A stretch of 64,000 nt of DNA from contig NZ_CP035130.1 in the NCBI RefSeq assembly GCF_004101785.1, forward strand, positions 1,736,001 through 1,800,000, written 5' to 3'. The notes below the pieces were generated by a model, which was not told where the DNA came from, ran no database searches, and saw only the letters and a program-made list of their open reading frames with translations. Position 1 is the stretch's first letter, and each line of letters starts with the position of its first letter. Below, in pieces: positions 25,504-35,699 of the stretch. This DNA is from Gudongella oleilytica. GTDB lineage: Bacteria > Bacillota > Clostridia > Tissierellales > Tissierellaceae. A program made the position numbers and the translations under genes.

Positions 25504-27597
25504 TCAGGACCCGTTGAACGCAAATTCAAATATAATCGATGCAGCATCCTCCCTCTTAAGGAAATAGTCTGCCCTTATATAGCCTGAATTGTCACCCTTC
25601 AGTATTCCAAGGCCATATGCCAGCGTGACATACCCCTTGTAATCCTTATCTATAGCGTTTGAATCCTCGAAAATATTTGCATAAATCCCCTGTATCAATG
25701 CGATTTTTTCGTATCCCTTTGCTCTTACAACGAATTTTGCAGCCTCAGCCTTTGTTATTTTTCCTTCCCTGTTTATTTCATCATCTCTTATTATCCCGCT
25801 ATCGGTCAGTTCCTGGTATATTGTATCGTCAGATACCTCTCTGTCCAGCCTGTAGGAGTTCATTGCAGCCCACAGGTATCTCATGAAATCCTTCTGGATG
25901 ATCTGTGACTTTGGCATGAAATTCTCACCAGGCAATGTAATGCCGTATTCAGTGAGGATCATTATTTTATCCTTGGCATACGTGTTATCCAAATCACCAT
26001 AGCTTATTGCCTGCCTGGTCCTGTAAGGATTCCCCGAGTAATCAAGAGGCTCTCCTGTAAACGGGTCGATATAGGGTGCTCTTTGAGGATTGGTTTGATA
26101 TACCAGCCTTACCAGATCAGACCAGATGCCCTTCTCCTCGACAGGTATAATACGATACCCAAGTCCAAAGCCTACACTTTCAATAAGTGTTTTGTATGCT
26201 TCATCCAGGGTTATTATCCCCTCTGACAAAGGGAAGTTTCCTGAGTACCAGGACTTATTGTAGGATGCAATCGAACCATCAAAGGTATCAACGACCACCG
26301 TTATTGAATCTCCTTCCACCTGGATATCCCCAATATATCTGTTGAAAATAAAATATTGCAGCCTTTCTGCTTCAGATATATTGTATTCAATGGGACTTCT
26401 AATGGAATCCATGAGGTTAGGAATTGTTTTTCTGACGAAATCCTCAGCAATTTCTCTTGCCTTCTCCCTGCCCAATGTTGGTTTTTTCCCTTCATTGGCC
26501 GAGTTGTTGATATAGAAGGATATGAGCTCTCCAGATCTGGCATCTATAGATACCTCAATAAAAATAGAGTTTTCCGCTCCGCTGTTTTTAGAGAAGCTGG
26601 TGGACCAGTTATAGTCGTTCTTGTTCTTCCATGAGGGATAAAGGCTCTGGCTGTCCATAAGATAATCATCGCCGATATCAAGGAGATCTCTGCTTTTCTT
26701 ATCAGCTTCGGCAGATGACAGCAATCCCTTAAGCTTTTCCAGTTCTTCCTTTTCTACTGGTGTAATACCCCCCTGGTCCATGGCTTCAGCTTTTCCGCCA
26801 CCCATTCCATAAGGTCCATAGCCTGAAATTACCGGTTCGCCAGTCCATGGATCTATCATGGTTATATTGTCCCTCGGAGCATAAACCAAATAATGAGAAA
26901 GCTCCTGTCCGGACGAATCCAAAGGTCTTGGAAACTGATCGCTTATTTTATAAACCAGTTGAAGCCCCGGTATTTTCTTATATGCGTTCCTGGCACTTTC
27001 AAGATCCATAATACCATCAAGGCCACTGAATTCAGCATCTCCAGTCCAGTTCAAATAGAGGCTGGTGGTCTTGCCTGATCCCTTGGAAATGCTTATGTTC
27101 AAGTCATTGTCGATGAATGGGATCCCGTCTGCTGTCCTTATGAATCTGAGATTATAGTTTGGATCACTTGCAGCTGCATAATAGTTCGTATCGTCATACT
27201 CTATGCTGTTTGAAATCCCATTTCCCAGCCTTTCAATAAAACTAACTGCAAGATTTATCGCCTCGTCCTTTGTCACTCTTGGCAGTCTTTGCTCCTCAGG
27301 TGCTTTGGGATCATATGTGCTGTAAGAGGTTACAAGGCCGTTACTGTCTATAGTCACGCTTATATCGTTAAGTTTTCTGGCCGAGTCTCTCCAATTAAAG
27401 TAGTAATAAGTTCTTTCTCCATAGGAACTGATACTTGAATTGAAGGTGTCGTAGTCATCCGGGATCTCAAAAATTTGCTTTGCTTTTAAAGCCAGTTCTT
27501 CCAAATCATACTCCTGCTCTTCTCCGTAAACAACAAATGGTATCATCACTCCCGCAAGCAGCGATAATACCACCAGAATAGCAATTCTCTTGTTCAT
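25504..27597 (-). CDS. Secreted YcdB/YcdC-repeat protein with S-layer homology region
   Basis: A 697-residue exported protein. Residues 1-25 form a signal peptide (MNKRIAILVVLSLLAGVMIP, then VVYGEE). Two or three PepSY/YcdB-type repeats follow, seen as RVTKDEAINLAVSFIERL, GREKAREIAEDFVRKTIPN and GIITLDEAYKTLIESVGFG. Residues about 545-697 resemble SLH repeats (ITKAEAAKFVVRAKGYE, and GYVTLAYGLGILKGDNSG with FLKREDAASIIFEF), which would hold it on the cell wall. The role is unknown; PepSY-type repeats often inhibit peptidases. GGAGG precedes the ATG. It lies 12 bases after the anti-sigma-like gene. Confidence 0.82.
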   Translation of the reverse strand: MNKRIAILVVLSLLAGVMIPFVVYGEEQEYDLEELALKAKQIFEIPDDYDTFNSSISSYGERTYYYFNWRDSARKLNDISVTIDSNGLVTSYSTYDPKAPEEQRLPRVTKDEAINLAVSFIERLGNGISNSIEYDDTNYYAAASDPNYNLRFIRTADGIPFIDNDLNISISKGSGKTTSLYLNWTGDAEFSGLDGIMDLESARNAYKKIPGLQLVYKISDQFPRPLDSSGQELSHYLVYAPRDNITMIDPWTGEPVISGYGPYGMGGGKAEAMDQGGITPVEKEELEKLKGLLSSAEADKKSRDLLDIGDDYLMDSQSLYPSWKNKNDYNWSTSFSKNSGAENSIFIEVSIDARSGELISFYINNSANEGKKPTLGREKAREIAEDFVRKTIPNLMDSIRSPIEYNISEAERLQYFIFNRYIGDIQVEGDSITVVVDTFDGSIASYNKSWYSGNFPLSEGIITLDEAYKTLIESVGFGLGYRIIPVEEKGIWSDLVRLVYQTNPQRAPYIDPFTGEPLDYSGNPYRTRQAISYGDLDNTYAKDKIMILTEYGITLPGENFMPKSQIIQKDFMRYLWAAMNSYRLDREVSDDTIYQELTDSGIIRDDEINREGKITKAEAAKFVVRAKGYEKIALIQGIYANIFEDSNAIDKDYKGYVTLAYGLGILKGDNSGYIRADYFLKREDAASIIFEFAFNGS

Positions 27598-27609
27598 GCT
27601 ACTTACCTC

Positions 27610-27999
27610 CTAAACGATCCGTTTTATTGAAACCACTCTGTTTCTTTCAACGTAAAGCTCGTCAGATAACCCATTGACCAGAACCAAGCCCCTGCCCCAG
27701 GATTTTAGATCGGAGGGATTATATTCCTTCAGATTATAATTGATGCCTCTTCCCTCATCCTCTACCTCTATCATGAGCTTGTCCTCGCTCATTCTAAGGG
27801 TGAGGCTGACTGTCTTTGAGGACATGCATTCGTTTCCATGAAGCGCTCCATTAACAATCAATTCGTTGAGAATTACCCTGATGTCAAACATCAGGTCCCG
27901 ATCACTTATTATTCCGTTAAGTATTTGTACTGTCTTGTCTATAAAGGATTTTATGGTATCCAGATCGCTGCATACTGATCCTTTATAAATATAATCCAT
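27610..27999 (-). CDS. Anti-sigma-factor-type serine kinase (RsbW/SpoIIAB-like ATPase)
   Basis: A 129-residue GHKL ATPase domain protein. The N-box is VILNELIVNGALHGN, the G1 box is VEDEGRGINY and the G2 region is WGRGLVLVNGLSDEL. Such proteins bind a sigma factor or phosphorylate an anti-sigma antagonist (RsbV/SpoIIAA), but no sigma or antagonist gene is adjacent, so the partner is unknown. The first ATG (28017) has no ribosome site; the one at 27999 has GGGTG nine bases upstream. It is divergent from rubredoxin and upstream of the YcdB/SLH gene. Confidence 0.8.
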   Translation of the reverse strand: MDYIYKGSVCSDLDTIKSFIDKTVQILNGIISDRDLMFDIRVILNELIVNGALHGNECMSSKTVSLTLRMSEDKLMIEVEDEGRGINYNLKEYNPSDLKSWGRGLVLVNGLSDELYVERNRVVSIKRIV

Positions 28000-28091
28000 C
28001 GCAATCACACCCGTCATGTTCTGTTTTTTAGTATTTTACCCACTTTGAAGCATATTAATCTTTGTTATTTTATAGGCTCCCAAAATCATAG

Positions 28092-28119
28092 TTTATTTTC
28101 TTAAGATATATGGTATAAT
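28092..28119 (+). promoter_or_regulatory. Promoter of the rubredoxin gene
   Basis: TTTATT (28092-28097) and TATAAT (28114-28119) are 16 bases apart, with an extended TGG before the -10. AAAGGAG at 28146-28152 serves the ATG at 28161. Confidence 0.6.
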
Positions 28120-28160
28120 TAGGTGACTCAACAAAATAACAAGCGAAAGGAGATTTTAAT

Positions 28161-28319
28161 ATGGACAAATGGGTTTGTGGACCATGTGGTTATGTTTATG
28201 ATCCAGCTGAGGGAGATCCAGATGGAGGCATCGCTCCTGGAACTGCTTTCGAAGATCTGCCAGAGGATTGGGTTTGCCCGGTTTGCGGCGCAACTAAGGA
28301 TATGTTTGAAAAAGAATAA
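28161..28319 (+). CDS. Rubredoxin
   Basis: A 52-residue electron carrier with one iron bound by four cysteines: Cys6 and Cys9 in [11 protein letters not shown], Cys39 and Cys42 in [29 protein letters not shown] is the conserved loop. It passes electrons to oxygen and peroxide reductases such as rubrerythrin, which is encoded at 55783-56328. The gene stands alone with its own promoter and terminator. It is too short to appear in many automatic gene calls. Confidence 0.96.
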   Translation: MDKWVCGPCGYVYDPAEGDPDGGIAPGTAFEDLPEDWVCPVCGATKDMFEKE

Positions 28320-28330
28320 TAATGTACTTA

Positions 28331-28360
28331 AAAAGACCAGTGGGAATCACTGGTCTTTTT
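28331..28360. terminator. Bidirectional terminator between rubredoxin and engB
   Basis: AAAGACCAGTG pairs with CACTGGTCTTT around GGAAT, with A-runs before and TTTTT after. It serves rubredoxin on the plus strand and overlaps the end of engB on the minus strand. Confidence 0.88.
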
Positions 28361-28964
28361 CCTGCTCATATACTGGCAGCTGAAGATATTCCTCAAGCAA
28401 CTCCCACAGCTTATCCACATTGATTTTTTTTGATGAAGAAAATGGTATTATCTGAACTTCTCCAGACTTTACCTCCAGGGCTTCCCTTATTATCTTAAGA
28501 TGCCTTTCCCATTGTCCTCTGGCTATTTTATCCGCCTTTGTAGCTACAACTACAGGCTGGATATTATAAGCCCTGATCCAGTTGAACATATCTATGTCCT
28601 GAGGAGTCGGCTTATGCCTTATATCCAGGATCAGTGAAATGGCTTTTAGATTTGACCTGTTACTTAGATATTTCTCAATGATCTCTCCCCATTTTTTTCT
28701 TTCAGTTTTTGATACCTGGGCATACCCATAACCTGGAAGGTCTACAAATCTGAATTCTTCGTTGATAATATAAAAATTTATTGTTCTCGTTTTCCCTGGC
28801 TTTCCACTTGTTCTAGCCAGATTCGTCCTGTTCAGCATCGCATTTATAAATGATGACTTCCCAACATTCGATCTCCCGGCGAAAGCTATTTCCGGCAGCT
28901 CATCCTGTGGGTAGCCAGCAGGTGCAACTGCCATTGCCTGCAGATCAGACTTATTTATTTTCAT
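28347..28964 (-). CDS. engB: Ribosome biogenesis GTPase EngB/YsxC
   Basis: A 205-residue TRAFAC GTPase needed for late 50S assembly. G1 is [15 protein letters not shown], switch I has [14 protein letters not shown]3 is [11 protein letters not shown]4 is ATKADK and G5 is IPFSSSK. The lon stop codon overlaps the start region. The ATG at 28964 (AAGGGTG upstream inside lon) gives [13 protein letters not shown], which fits the family better than starts further inside lon. It is last in the tig-clpP-clpX-lon-engB run; lon-engB linkage is conserved in Bacillota. Confidence 0.95.
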   Translation of the reverse strand: MKINKSDLQAMAVAPAGYPQDELPEIAFAGRSNVGKSSFINAMLNRTNLARTSGKPGKTRTINFYIINEEFRFVDLPGYGYAQVSKTERKKWGEIIEKYLSNRSNLKAISLILDIRHKPTPQDIDMFNWIRAYNIQPVVVATKADKIARGQWERHLKIIREALEVKSGEVQIIPFSSSKKINVDKLWELLEEYLQLPVYEQEKDQ

Positions 28965-31308
28965 CATCATCACCCTTGGCAACCAGCGCATGCAAAAGAA
29001 CCTCATCCAGATTCTTCACAAGCACGAATTCCATTTTCTTTTTGATTTTATCAGGTATCTCCTCCAGATCCTTTTCATTCTCAAAGGGGATCAAGACCTT
29101 TTTAATACCCATTCTATGAGCTGCAAGCAGCTTCTCCTTAATACCGCCTACAGGCAGTACCCTGCCTCGAAGAGTGATCTCGCCAGTCATGGCAACGTCT
29201 TTATAAACTGGTGTGTTGGAAAGCGCTGATATTAAGGCAATGGCGATGGTTATACCAGCAGATGGACCATCCTTGGGAATTGCTCCTTCGGGAACATGAA
29301 TGTGGATATCCATATCCTTATGAAAATCCATAGGAACATTAAGTCTTTCTGCATTTGCTCTGATAAAGCTTATCCCTGCCATGGCTGATTCTTTCATGAC
29401 CTCTCCCAGCTTACCTGTGAGCTGGGTCTTGCCTGTCCCCTGCATAGTAGTTACCTCAACGGAAAGAGTCTCCCCTCCCACTGCCGTCCATGCAAGGCCG
29501 TTGGCAACGCCTATTTGATCTTTTTCCTCCACAGTGTCGTATCGATAACGACCTGCACCCAGATATCCAGAAAGATTTCCGGAATTTATCCGTACAATCT
29601 TTTTATTCTTTTCCACTATTGTCTTTGCAGCCTTCCTGCAGATTCCGGCGAGATTTCTCTCAAGATTTCTGACTCCTGCTTCCCTTGTATAATAGTTTAT
29701 AACATCCCTTATGGCTCCATCAGACATAGTCATTTGGGTTTCTTTTAGACCATGCTCCTTCATTTGCTTAGGCAGCAGGTAACGCTTTGCTATTTCAAGC
29801 TTCTCTTCCTCGGTATAACCACTGATTCGAATTACCTCCATCCTGTCCAATAGAGCTGGAGGGATGCTGGAGGTGGTGTTTGCTGTTGTTATAAAGAGAA
29901 CCTTTGATAAGTCGAATGGCGCGTCCAGAAAATGGTCAGTAAATGTGGTGTTCTGCTCAGGATCCAAAACCTCTAAAAGTGCGCTGGCCGGATCGCCTCT
30001 GAAGTCATTGGCAAGCTTGTCAATTTCATCGAATAGAAAAACCGGGTTTTTCGTTCCAGCCTTCTTTATAGAGCTTATTATCCTGCCCGGCATTGCTCCC
30101 ACATATGTTCTCCTGTGTCCCCTTATCTCTGCTTCATCTCTGACTCCTCCCAGAGACATCCTTACAAAGTTCCTGTTCAATGAAGATGCTATAGATTTTG
30201 CTATTGATGTCTTTCCTACTCCCGGGGGACCTACCAGACATAATATAGGTCCTTTGATGGAGGTTGAAAGCTTCCTGATGGCAATGAACTCAAGAATCCT
30301 CTCCTTAACGTCCTTAAGTCCGTAGTGGTCAGCATCAAGTATTTCTCTGGCCTTTTTAATATCAATTTTTTCCCTGGTTTCCTTGTCCCATGGAAGCTCA
30401 ACAATCCAATCCAGATAAGTCCTTATTACACCTACCTCAGCTGAATGGGACGGAGTTCGCGAAAGTCTTTCAACTTCCTTCATGGCCTTATCCTTGACCT
30501 CTTTTGGCATTTTTATTTTACTCAGCTTGGCTTCATAGTCCTCAATCTCTCCTGAGAGGTCATCGTCCTCTCCCAGTTCTTTCTGGATGGCTTTTAGCTG
30601 TTCCTTAAGATAGTACTCTTTTTGGATCTTGTTGATCTGTTTTCTTACTCTTTGATTTATTTTATCCTCTATCCTTAATAGCTCTATCTCTTCCTGGAGT
30701 ATCTGATGGAGAACCTCAAGCCTTTCATAAAGATCAAAAGCCTCAAGTATCCTCTGGTCGTCCTCCTGCTTAAGGAATACATAAGACGCGATTACATCTG
30801 CAAGTCTTCCGGGATCCTCAATATCGGAGATTGTAAAAAGAACCTCTGAGGATACCTTGGAGTTCAGGGAGATATATTCTTCAAGATCAACAATCACAAG
30901 CCTCATAGCTGCTTCAATATCCTGACTTTTCTTGATCTCGTCAGGATTATAGCTGTACTCCTCGGCTTCAGCAAGAAAATAGGGTTCTCTCTGCACTACT
31001 TTTTTTACCTTACCTCTGTTCAAGCCCTCTACCAGCACCCTAATGCTTCCTCCGGGAAGCTTTAGCATTTGTTTGACTTTAGCGATCGTGCCTACATGAT
31101 AAAAGTCATCGGTTGTAGGCTCCTCAAGCTTTGGATTTATTTGTGTACAAAGCAGTATAAGGGAATCATCCATCATGGACTTTTCCAGTGCCTGGACGGA
31201 TTTCTCCCTTCCAACGTCAAAATGTATCACCATGTGTGGAAAAATTGAAATGCCTCTTAACGGTATCAAGGGCAGTACTTTGTCTTCTATTACATAGGGG
31301 TTTTCCAT
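28951..31308 (-). CDS. lon: ATP-dependent Lon protease
   Basis: A 785-residue LonA protease that degrades misfolded and regulatory proteins in the cytosol. The N-terminal substrate domain (residues about 10-200) begins [20 protein letters not shown]. Walker A is GPPGVGKTS, Walker B is FLFDEIDKL, and the protease domain has the catalytic Ser in [10 protein letters not shown] and the Lys in [16 protein letters not shown]. Length is normal. GGAGGG precedes the ATG. A terminator after clpX lies just upstream, so lon may have its own promoter or depend on read-through. Confidence 0.97.
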   Translation of the reverse strand: MENPYVIEDKVLPLIPLRGISIFPHMVIHFDVGREKSVQALEKSMMDDSLILLCTQINPKLEEPTTDDFYHVGTIAKVKQMLKLPGGSIRVLVEGLNRGKVKKVVQREPYFLAEAEEYSYNPDEIKKSQDIEAAMRLVIVDLEEYISLNSKVSSEVLFTISDIEDPGRLADVIASYVFLKQEDDQRILEAFDLYERLEVLHQILQEEIELLRIEDKINQRVRKQINKIQKEYYLKEQLKAIQKELGEDDDLSGEIEDYEAKLSKIKMPKEVKDKAMKEVERLSRTPSHSAEVGVIRTYLDWIVELPWDKETREKIDIKKAREILDADHYGLKDVKERILEFIAIRKLSTSIKGPILCLVGPPGVGKTSIAKSIASSLNRNFVRMSLGGVRDEAEIRGHRRTYVGAMPGRIISSIKKAGTKNPVFLFDEIDKLANDFRGDPASALLEVLDPEQNTTFTDHFLDAPFDLSKVLFITTANTTSSIPPALLDRMEVIRISGYTEEEKLEIAKRYLLPKQMKEHGLKETQMTMSDGAIRDVINYYTREAGVRNLERNLAGICRKAAKTIVEKNKKIVRINSGNLSGYLGAGRYRYDTVEEKDQIGVANGLAWTAVGGETLSVEVTTMQGTGKTQLTGKLGEVMKESAMAGISFIRANAERLNVPMDFHKDMDIHIHVPEGAIPKDGPSAGITIAIALISALSNTPVYKDVAMTGEITLRGRVLPVGGIKEKLLAAHRMGIKKVLIPFENEKDLEEIPDKIKKKMEFVLVKNLDEVLLHALVAKGDDDENK

Positions 31309-31326
31309 AATATCCCTCCTTCAATT

Positions 31327-31358
31327 GGAAAAATAAAGGCTCACTGCTGTGAGCCTTT
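31327..31358 (-). terminator. Terminator after clpX
   Basis: AAAGGCTCAC pairs with GTGAGCCTTT around a four-base loop and, on the minus strand, is followed by ATTTTTCC. The stem overlaps the clpX stop codon and separates clpX from lon. Confidence 0.85.
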
Positions 31359-32634
31359 AGGATGCGGATTCCTTATTGCCTTTTTTCCTGGCCCTACTTT
31401 TCTTTTCCTGGGATAATACCAAAGTAGGCTCTCCGTCATTCTCTATTGTTTCCTTAGTAATAACACATTTTTCAACGTCTGCTCTATTGGAAATCTCATA
31501 CATTATATCCAGCATTCTCTCCTCAATAATGCCCCTCAAGCCTCTTGCTCCGGTCTTTCTCTCGATTGCTTTCTTCGCTATCACTCTAAGAGCAGATTCC
31601 TCAAAGTCCAGTTCAACATCATCCATGGAGAAAAGCTCCTTATACTGCTTTACAAGAGCATTTCTTGGCTCGGTCAATATTCTTACCAAAGCTTCCTCGT
31701 CAAGCTCCTCAAGTGTTACTACCACCGGAAGTCTCCCCACAAATTCAGGGATGAGACCATATTTTATAAGGTCTTCAGGCTGTATCTGCTTCAGAAGCTC
31801 GCTCATGTTTCTCCTCTGCGACTTAACGTCTGCACCAAAGCCCATAGACTTCTTGCCAACTCTTGACTGGATTATCTTGTCAAGTCCGTCAAAAGCCCCT
31901 CCGACTATAAACAGAATGTTTGTAGTATCTACCTGTATGAACTCCTGATGCGGGTGTTTCCTTCCTCCTTGAGGGGGTACATTGGCAACCGTGCCCTCAA
32001 GGATTTTCAACAATGCCTGCTGAACACCCTCTCCGCTTACGTCTCTTGTAATTGACGGATTCTCTGTCTTTCTTGCAATTTTATCTATCTCATCAATATA
32101 GACTATACCCTTTTCAGCCTTCTCAATATCATAGTCTGCTGCCTGGATCAGTTTCAGGATTATATTTTCAACATCCTCGCCTACATATCCAGCCTCAGTC
32201 AGTGAGGTTGCGTCAGCTATTGCGAAGGGTACATTCAATATTTTGGCCAGAGTTTGCGCCAAAAGGGTTTTCCCAGAGCCTGTGGGCCCAATCATCATTA
32301 TATTGCTCTTTTGTAGCTCCACGGGATCGTTCTTTGATGGCTTTCTGTGTATTCTCTTATAGTGATTGTAGACTGCAACTGCCAGACCCTTTTTTGCTCT
32401 TTCCTGATGAATGACATATTCATCCAGTGTTTCCCTTATTTCAGAGGGTTTTGGAACCTCCTCAAGCTCGAAATCATTCAAGTAATCAACAAATTCCTCC
32501 TCGATTATCTCCTGACACAGCTCGATGCATTCATTGCATATATACACATTTGGACCTGCAATGAGCCTCTTGACCTGATCCTGCGGCTTCCCGCAGAATG
32601 AGCATCTCAATTGCTTGTCGTCATTTTTTGCCAT
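31357..32634 (-). CDS. clpX: ClpX, ATPase subunit of ClpXP
   Basis: A 425-residue AAA+ unfoldase feeding substrates to ClpP. The N-terminal zinc domain has CSFCGK and CNECIELC. Walker A is [12 protein letters not shown], Walker B is [13 protein letters not shown], and the sensor regions and [13 protein letters not shown] at the C-terminus are present. [12 protein letters not shown] contains the IGF-like ClpP-docking loop region. It starts 11 bases after clpP, consistent with tig-clpP-clpX transcription. Confidence 0.98.
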   Translation of the reverse strand: MAKNDDKQLRCSFCGKPQDQVKRLIAGPNVYICNECIELCQEIIEEEFVDYLNDFELEEVPKPSEIRETLDEYVIHQERAKKGLAVAVYNHYKRIHRKPSKNDPVELQKSNIMMIGPTGSGKTLLAQTLAKILNVPFAIADATSLTEAGYVGEDVENIILKLIQAADYDIEKAEKGIVYIDEIDKIARKTENPSITRDVSGEGVQQALLKILEGTVANVPPQGGRKHPHQEFIQVDTTNILFIVGGAFDGLDKIIQSRVGKKSMGFGADVKSQRRNMSELLKQIQPEDLIKYGLIPEFVGRLPVVVTLEELDEEALVRILTEPRNALVKQYKELFSMDDVELDFEESALRVIAKKAIERKTGARGLRGIIEERMLDIMYEISNRADVEKCVITKETIENDGEPTLVLSQEKKSRARKKGNKESAS

Positions 32635-32645
32635 GGACTCACCTC

Positions 32646-33230
32646 TTATTTCTTTCTCTCCATTATGGCATCGATTATTCCATATTCTACAGCCTCTGAA
32701 GCGCTCATGTAATAGTCCCTGTCTGTATCCTTGGCTATCCGCTCAAGTGGTTGTCCCGTTCTCTCTGACAATATCCTGTTTATTCTCTCCCTGATCTCAA
32801 TTATCTTTTCAGCCTGGATCCTTATATCCTCAGCCTGTCCCTGAGCTCCGCCAAGGGGTTGGTGGATCATGATATCTGAGTTCGGCAGCGCAAATCTCTT
32901 GCCTTTTGTTCCTGCTGCCAGAAGGAACGCTCCCATGGAAGCGGCTCTTCCTACGCATATAGTTGCAACATCAGGCTTGATGTACTGGATTGTATCAAAA
33001 ATTGCAAATCCTGCACTTACTGAACCGCCAGGGCTGTTGATATAGATCTGAATGTCCTTCTCAGGATCCTCTGCTTCAAGAAACAGAAGCTGTGCTACGA
33101 CCAGATCTGCGACAACGTCATTAATCTCTGATCCCAGCATTATGATTCTGTCCTTAAGCAATCTTGAATATATATCGTAGGACCTTTCTCCTCTGTTAGT
33201 TTGTTCAACGACTATAGGTACCAATGACAT
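32646..33230 (-). CDS. clpP: ClpP, proteolytic subunit of ClpXP
   Basis: A 194-residue serine protease forming the Clp tetradecamer. The catalytic triad is Ser98 ([11 protein letters not shown]), His123 (MIHQPLGG) and Asp172 (DTDRDYYMS). The ATG at 33230 is chosen because AGGAGG is seven bases upstream; a start six bases earlier would lie next to the ribosome site. The resulting [11 protein letters not shown] is the usual N-terminus. It lies between tig and clpX. Confidence 0.98.
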   Translation of the reverse strand: MSLVPIVVEQTNRGERSYDIYSRLLKDRIIMLGSEINDVVADLVVAQLLFLEAEDPEKDIQIYINSPGGSVSAGFAIFDTIQYIKPDVATICVGRAASMGAFLLAAGTKGKRFALPNSDIMIHQPLGGAQGQAEDIRIQAEKIIEIRERINRILSERTGQPLERIAKDTDRDYYMSASEAVEYGIIDAIMERKK

Positions 33231-33248
33231 ATCCATACCTCCTATTAA

Positions 33249-34538
33249 TTAGATGAATTTAACTTTCTCATTTAACAGATTTAAAACTTTACTGTTCGAT
33301 ATACCCGCTTTTAAGAAGCCTAAATCTCCTTTTTTCATGTCCTCAACGAACTTCTCTTTATTTTCCTGCTTATATTGCTCAGCAAGTTTTTCCAGTTCCT
33401 TGTCAAGATCCTCCTCAGTGACCTCTACTCCCTCAGCCTTTGCAATAGCCTCAAGAACAAGGTCCGCTCTAACTCTTCTCTCGGCCACAGATCTGAAGTT
33501 GTCTCTAAGCTCCTCAACAGACATACCTGTAAGCTCCAGGTATCTTTCCATGTTGAAGCCCTGCATGCCCACTCTATACTCAAAATCCTTTATTTCATTG
33601 TCGATTTGTGATTGTATCATGCCTTCAGGAACATCAAAGCTGCTCATTTCAACTACTTTCTCGACTATCTTGTTCTCTGTCTCGATCTTTTCCTGATCCT
33701 TAAGCTGCTTCTCAAGCTCCACTCTGATGCTGTTTTTATAATCCTCAAGAGTATCAAATTCGCTGACATCCTTGGCAAATTCGTCATCAAGCTCAGGAAG
33801 CTCCTTTACCTTTACTTCCTTTATATCGACCTTGAATACTGCTGACTTACCCTTCAGCGACTCCTCATGATATTCTTCCGGGAAAGTAACATTTACTTCA
33901 ACTGCCTCTCCTTTTTTCTTGCCGAGAAGTCCTTCCTCGAAGCCTGGTATAAATTGTCCTGATCCGATTTCCAGGACATGATCCTCTGAAGCTCCGCCTT
34001 CGAAGGCTTCATCATCGATAAATCCTTCAAAATCCATGGTTACAAAGTCGCCGTTGGCGATTCCCCTGTCTCCTGCGTCGATCATTCTGGAGTTCATGTT
34101 TCTCACTCTATCAATTTCAGCATCTATCATTGCATCGGTTGCTGAGTAGTCTACCTTCTCCAGCTCTATAGTACTGTAATCCCCAAGCTCTACCTCAGGC
34201 TTTACATCTACGCTGAATTTCACATTTACAGGCTCTCCAAGATTTATCTCTTCAACATCCACCTCAGGGCTGTCTACGGGTTCGAGCTTAAGCTCCTCGA
34301 TAGCATCTGAATAAGCCTCAGGTAGAAGCATATTGATAGCATCTTCAAAGAATATGTCTGCTCCAAAGTTCATTTCAATTATTTTTCTTGGGACCTTACC
34401 CTTTCTGAATCCGGGTATGTTAAATTTCCCTCTGTTCTTTAAATAAGCTTTTTGCAAAGCTCCTTCAAAGTCGCCTGCAGGCAATTCGATATTAAAGTGT
34501 ACCGTGTTTTTCTCCCTTTTTTCAAAAACAGCCTTCAT
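33249..34538 (-). CDS. tig: Trigger factor, ribosome-bound chaperone
   Basis: A 429-residue folding helper that meets nascent chains at the exit tunnel. The ribosome-binding signature FNIPGFRKGKVPRKI is near residue 40, the PPIase (FKBP-like) domain covers about residues 150-245 (GDFVTMDFEGFIDDEAFEGG), and a helical C-terminal substrate domain follows. GGGGG seven bases before the ATG at 34538 fixes the start. It is first in the tig-clpP-clpX run, a classic bacterial order. Confidence 0.97.
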   Translation of the reverse strand: MKAVFEKREKNTVHFNIELPAGDFEGALQKAYLKNRGKFNIPGFRKGKVPRKIIEMNFGADIFFEDAINMLLPEAYSDAIEELKLEPVDSPEVDVEEINLGEPVNVKFSVDVKPEVELGDYSTIELEKVDYSATDAMIDAEIDRVRNMNSRMIDAGDRGIANGDFVTMDFEGFIDDEAFEGGASEDHVLEIGSGQFIPGFEEGLLGKKKGEAVEVNVTFPEEYHEESLKGKSAVFKVDIKEVKVKELPELDDEFAKDVSEFDTLEDYKNSIRVELEKQLKDQEKIETENKIVEKVVEMSSFDVPEGMIQSQIDNEIKDFEYRVGMQGFNMERYLELTGMSVEELRDNFRSVAERRVRADLVLEAIAKAEGVEVTEEDLDKELEKLAEQYKQENKEKFVEDMKKGDLGFLKAGISNSKVLNLLNEKVKFI

Positions 34539-34630
34539 CAATGAACCCCCTAATTTATTTTTAATATATGACACGAATTGTTGTCTCCATCACAGTATTA
34601 TACCATATTCGCGCATTATTGCATACATAT

Positions 34631-34660
34631 GAAAAAACCAATGGCAGAACCACTGGTTTT
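34631..34660 (-). terminator. Terminator of tRNA-Leu
   Basis: On the minus strand AAAACCAGTGG pairs with CCATTGGTTTT (one mismatch) around TTCTG, followed by TTC. It starts 3-4 bases after the CCA end of the tRNA. Confidence 0.8.
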
Positions 34661-34663
34661 TGC

Positions 34664-34747
34664 TGGTGCGGGAAAGAGGACTTGAACCCCCACGTCGTTG
34701 ACACTAGATCCTAAGTCTAGCGCGTCTGCCAATTCCGCCATTCCCGC
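34664..34747 (-). tRNA. tRNA-Leu (anticodon UAG)
   Basis: An 84-base class II tRNA including an encoded CCA. The acceptor stem GCGGGAA pairs with TTCCCGC. The D arm is TGGCGGAATTGGCAGACGCG-like, the anticodon stem CTAGA/TCTAG closes the loop CTTAGGA with anticodon TAG, then comes a variable arm and the T arm with GTTCAAGTC. It reads CUA-type leucine codons. It is a single tRNA gene with its own promoter and terminator. Confidence 0.96.
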
Positions 34748-34782
34748 ATGTAATGTTAGGTGCCTTCGCGCCTACTTTATCT

Positions 34783-34810
34783 ATTATAGCATCAGGCGTG
34801 GATTTGTCAA
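34783..34810 (-). promoter_or_regulatory. Strong promoter of tRNA-Leu
   Basis: On the minus strand a perfect TTGACA (34810-34805) and a perfect TATAAT (34788-34783) are 16 bases apart, with an extended TGC before the -10. It is about 35 bases upstream of the tRNA. Confidence 0.82.
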
Positions 34811-34848
34811 ATACTTTTTCAGATACTTTTTTACCGCCGCCTTGATCT

Positions 34849-35682
34849 CTAGTAGGATACGATTATGCCCCCATCATTCACATATACAGCGCTCAAGCCC
34901 TTGGTCTCGACTATTACTACATCCTTGAATTTAAGTCCTGCAAGATCCTCCTTAATATCCAAAGCCTTTTGAAGTGCATTTGTATGCGATATGGCTAATA
35001 TCCTCTCCTCAAATTTCACTCCGCTTTCTGCAATTAACTCCGCTAATCTCTTGAAAGCCTTCTTGCTGCCTCTTATTTTCTCAACAGATTCTATGTTGCC
35101 ATCATCTGTGGCTTTCATTATAGGCTTTATATTCAGAATATTAGCTATCAGACCTTGCGTCTTTGATATCCGCCCATTTTTGATCAGATTGCTCAAATCA
35201 TCAGAAATAAAGAATGTCTTCATATCATCGATATATTGCTCAACCTTCTCCACGATCTGCTCATTCGGCATCTTTTTTTCTATACATTCCTTGATCTTTA
35301 TTGCAGTTAATGTTTCGCCAACACTTGCCGATCTTGAATTAAATACATGTATGAACTTCTCTTTCATCTCCTCAAGCATCATATCCCTTGCAAGTATTGC
35401 ACTGTTGTAGGCCCCTGACAATTCCTTCGATATTGTTACCACAAAGACGCTGTCCGCGTCCACATACCTCTCCTTGAAATCTCCCGGGGAAGGACATGAG
35501 GATTTTATGGGATTTGGACTGGCCTTCATCGTACTGATCAGGTTCTTCATGTCAATGTTTTCATCATCGATAAAGGAAGCTTTATCGATGTCTATCCTAA
35601 AGGGAACCAGACTAACCTCCATTTTGCTCTTAAGCTCTTCATTCAGATCACAGCTACTATCAGCTACTATTTTATATTCCAT
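34849..35682 (-). CDS. DegV family fatty-acid-binding protein (second copy)
   Basis: A 277-residue DegV/FakB-type protein. The N-terminal MEYKIVADSSCDLNEEL, VVTISKELSGAYNSAILA and LIKNGRISKTQGLIANIL blocks are typical. It diverges clearly from the copy at 18979-19845 and may prefer another acyl chain. AGGAGGGG lies five bases before the ATG. It follows glmM by 17 bases, and with cca forms a leftward cca-glmM-degV run. Confidence 0.92.
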   Translation of the reverse strand: MEYKIVADSSCDLNEELKSKMEVSLVPFRIDIDKASFIDDENIDMKNLISTMKASPNPIKSSCPSPGDFKERYVDADSVFVVTISKELSGAYNSAILARDMMLEEMKEKFIHVFNSRSASVGETLTAIKIKECIEKKMPNEQIVEKVEQYIDDMKTFFISDDLSNLIKNGRISKTQGLIANILNIKPIMKATDDGNIESVEKIRGSKKAFKRLAELIAESGVKFEERILAISHTNALQKALDIKEDLAGLKFKDVVIVETKGLSAVYVNDGGIIVSY

Positions 35683-35699
35683 ATGACCCCTCCTTTTTC

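Noticed and set aside
29864-30325. 153-codon frame antisense to lon
   Set aside because: A shadow of the lon reading frame with no ribosome site and no recognisable family; lon is strongly conserved.
31376-31948. 190-codon frame antisense to clpX
   Set aside because: A serine-rich shadow of clpX without start signals.
34664-34747. tRNA gene as an integration site of a mobile element
   Set aside because: No integrase, no duplicated tRNA 3' end and no foreign gene content flank it; neighbours are housekeeping genes.
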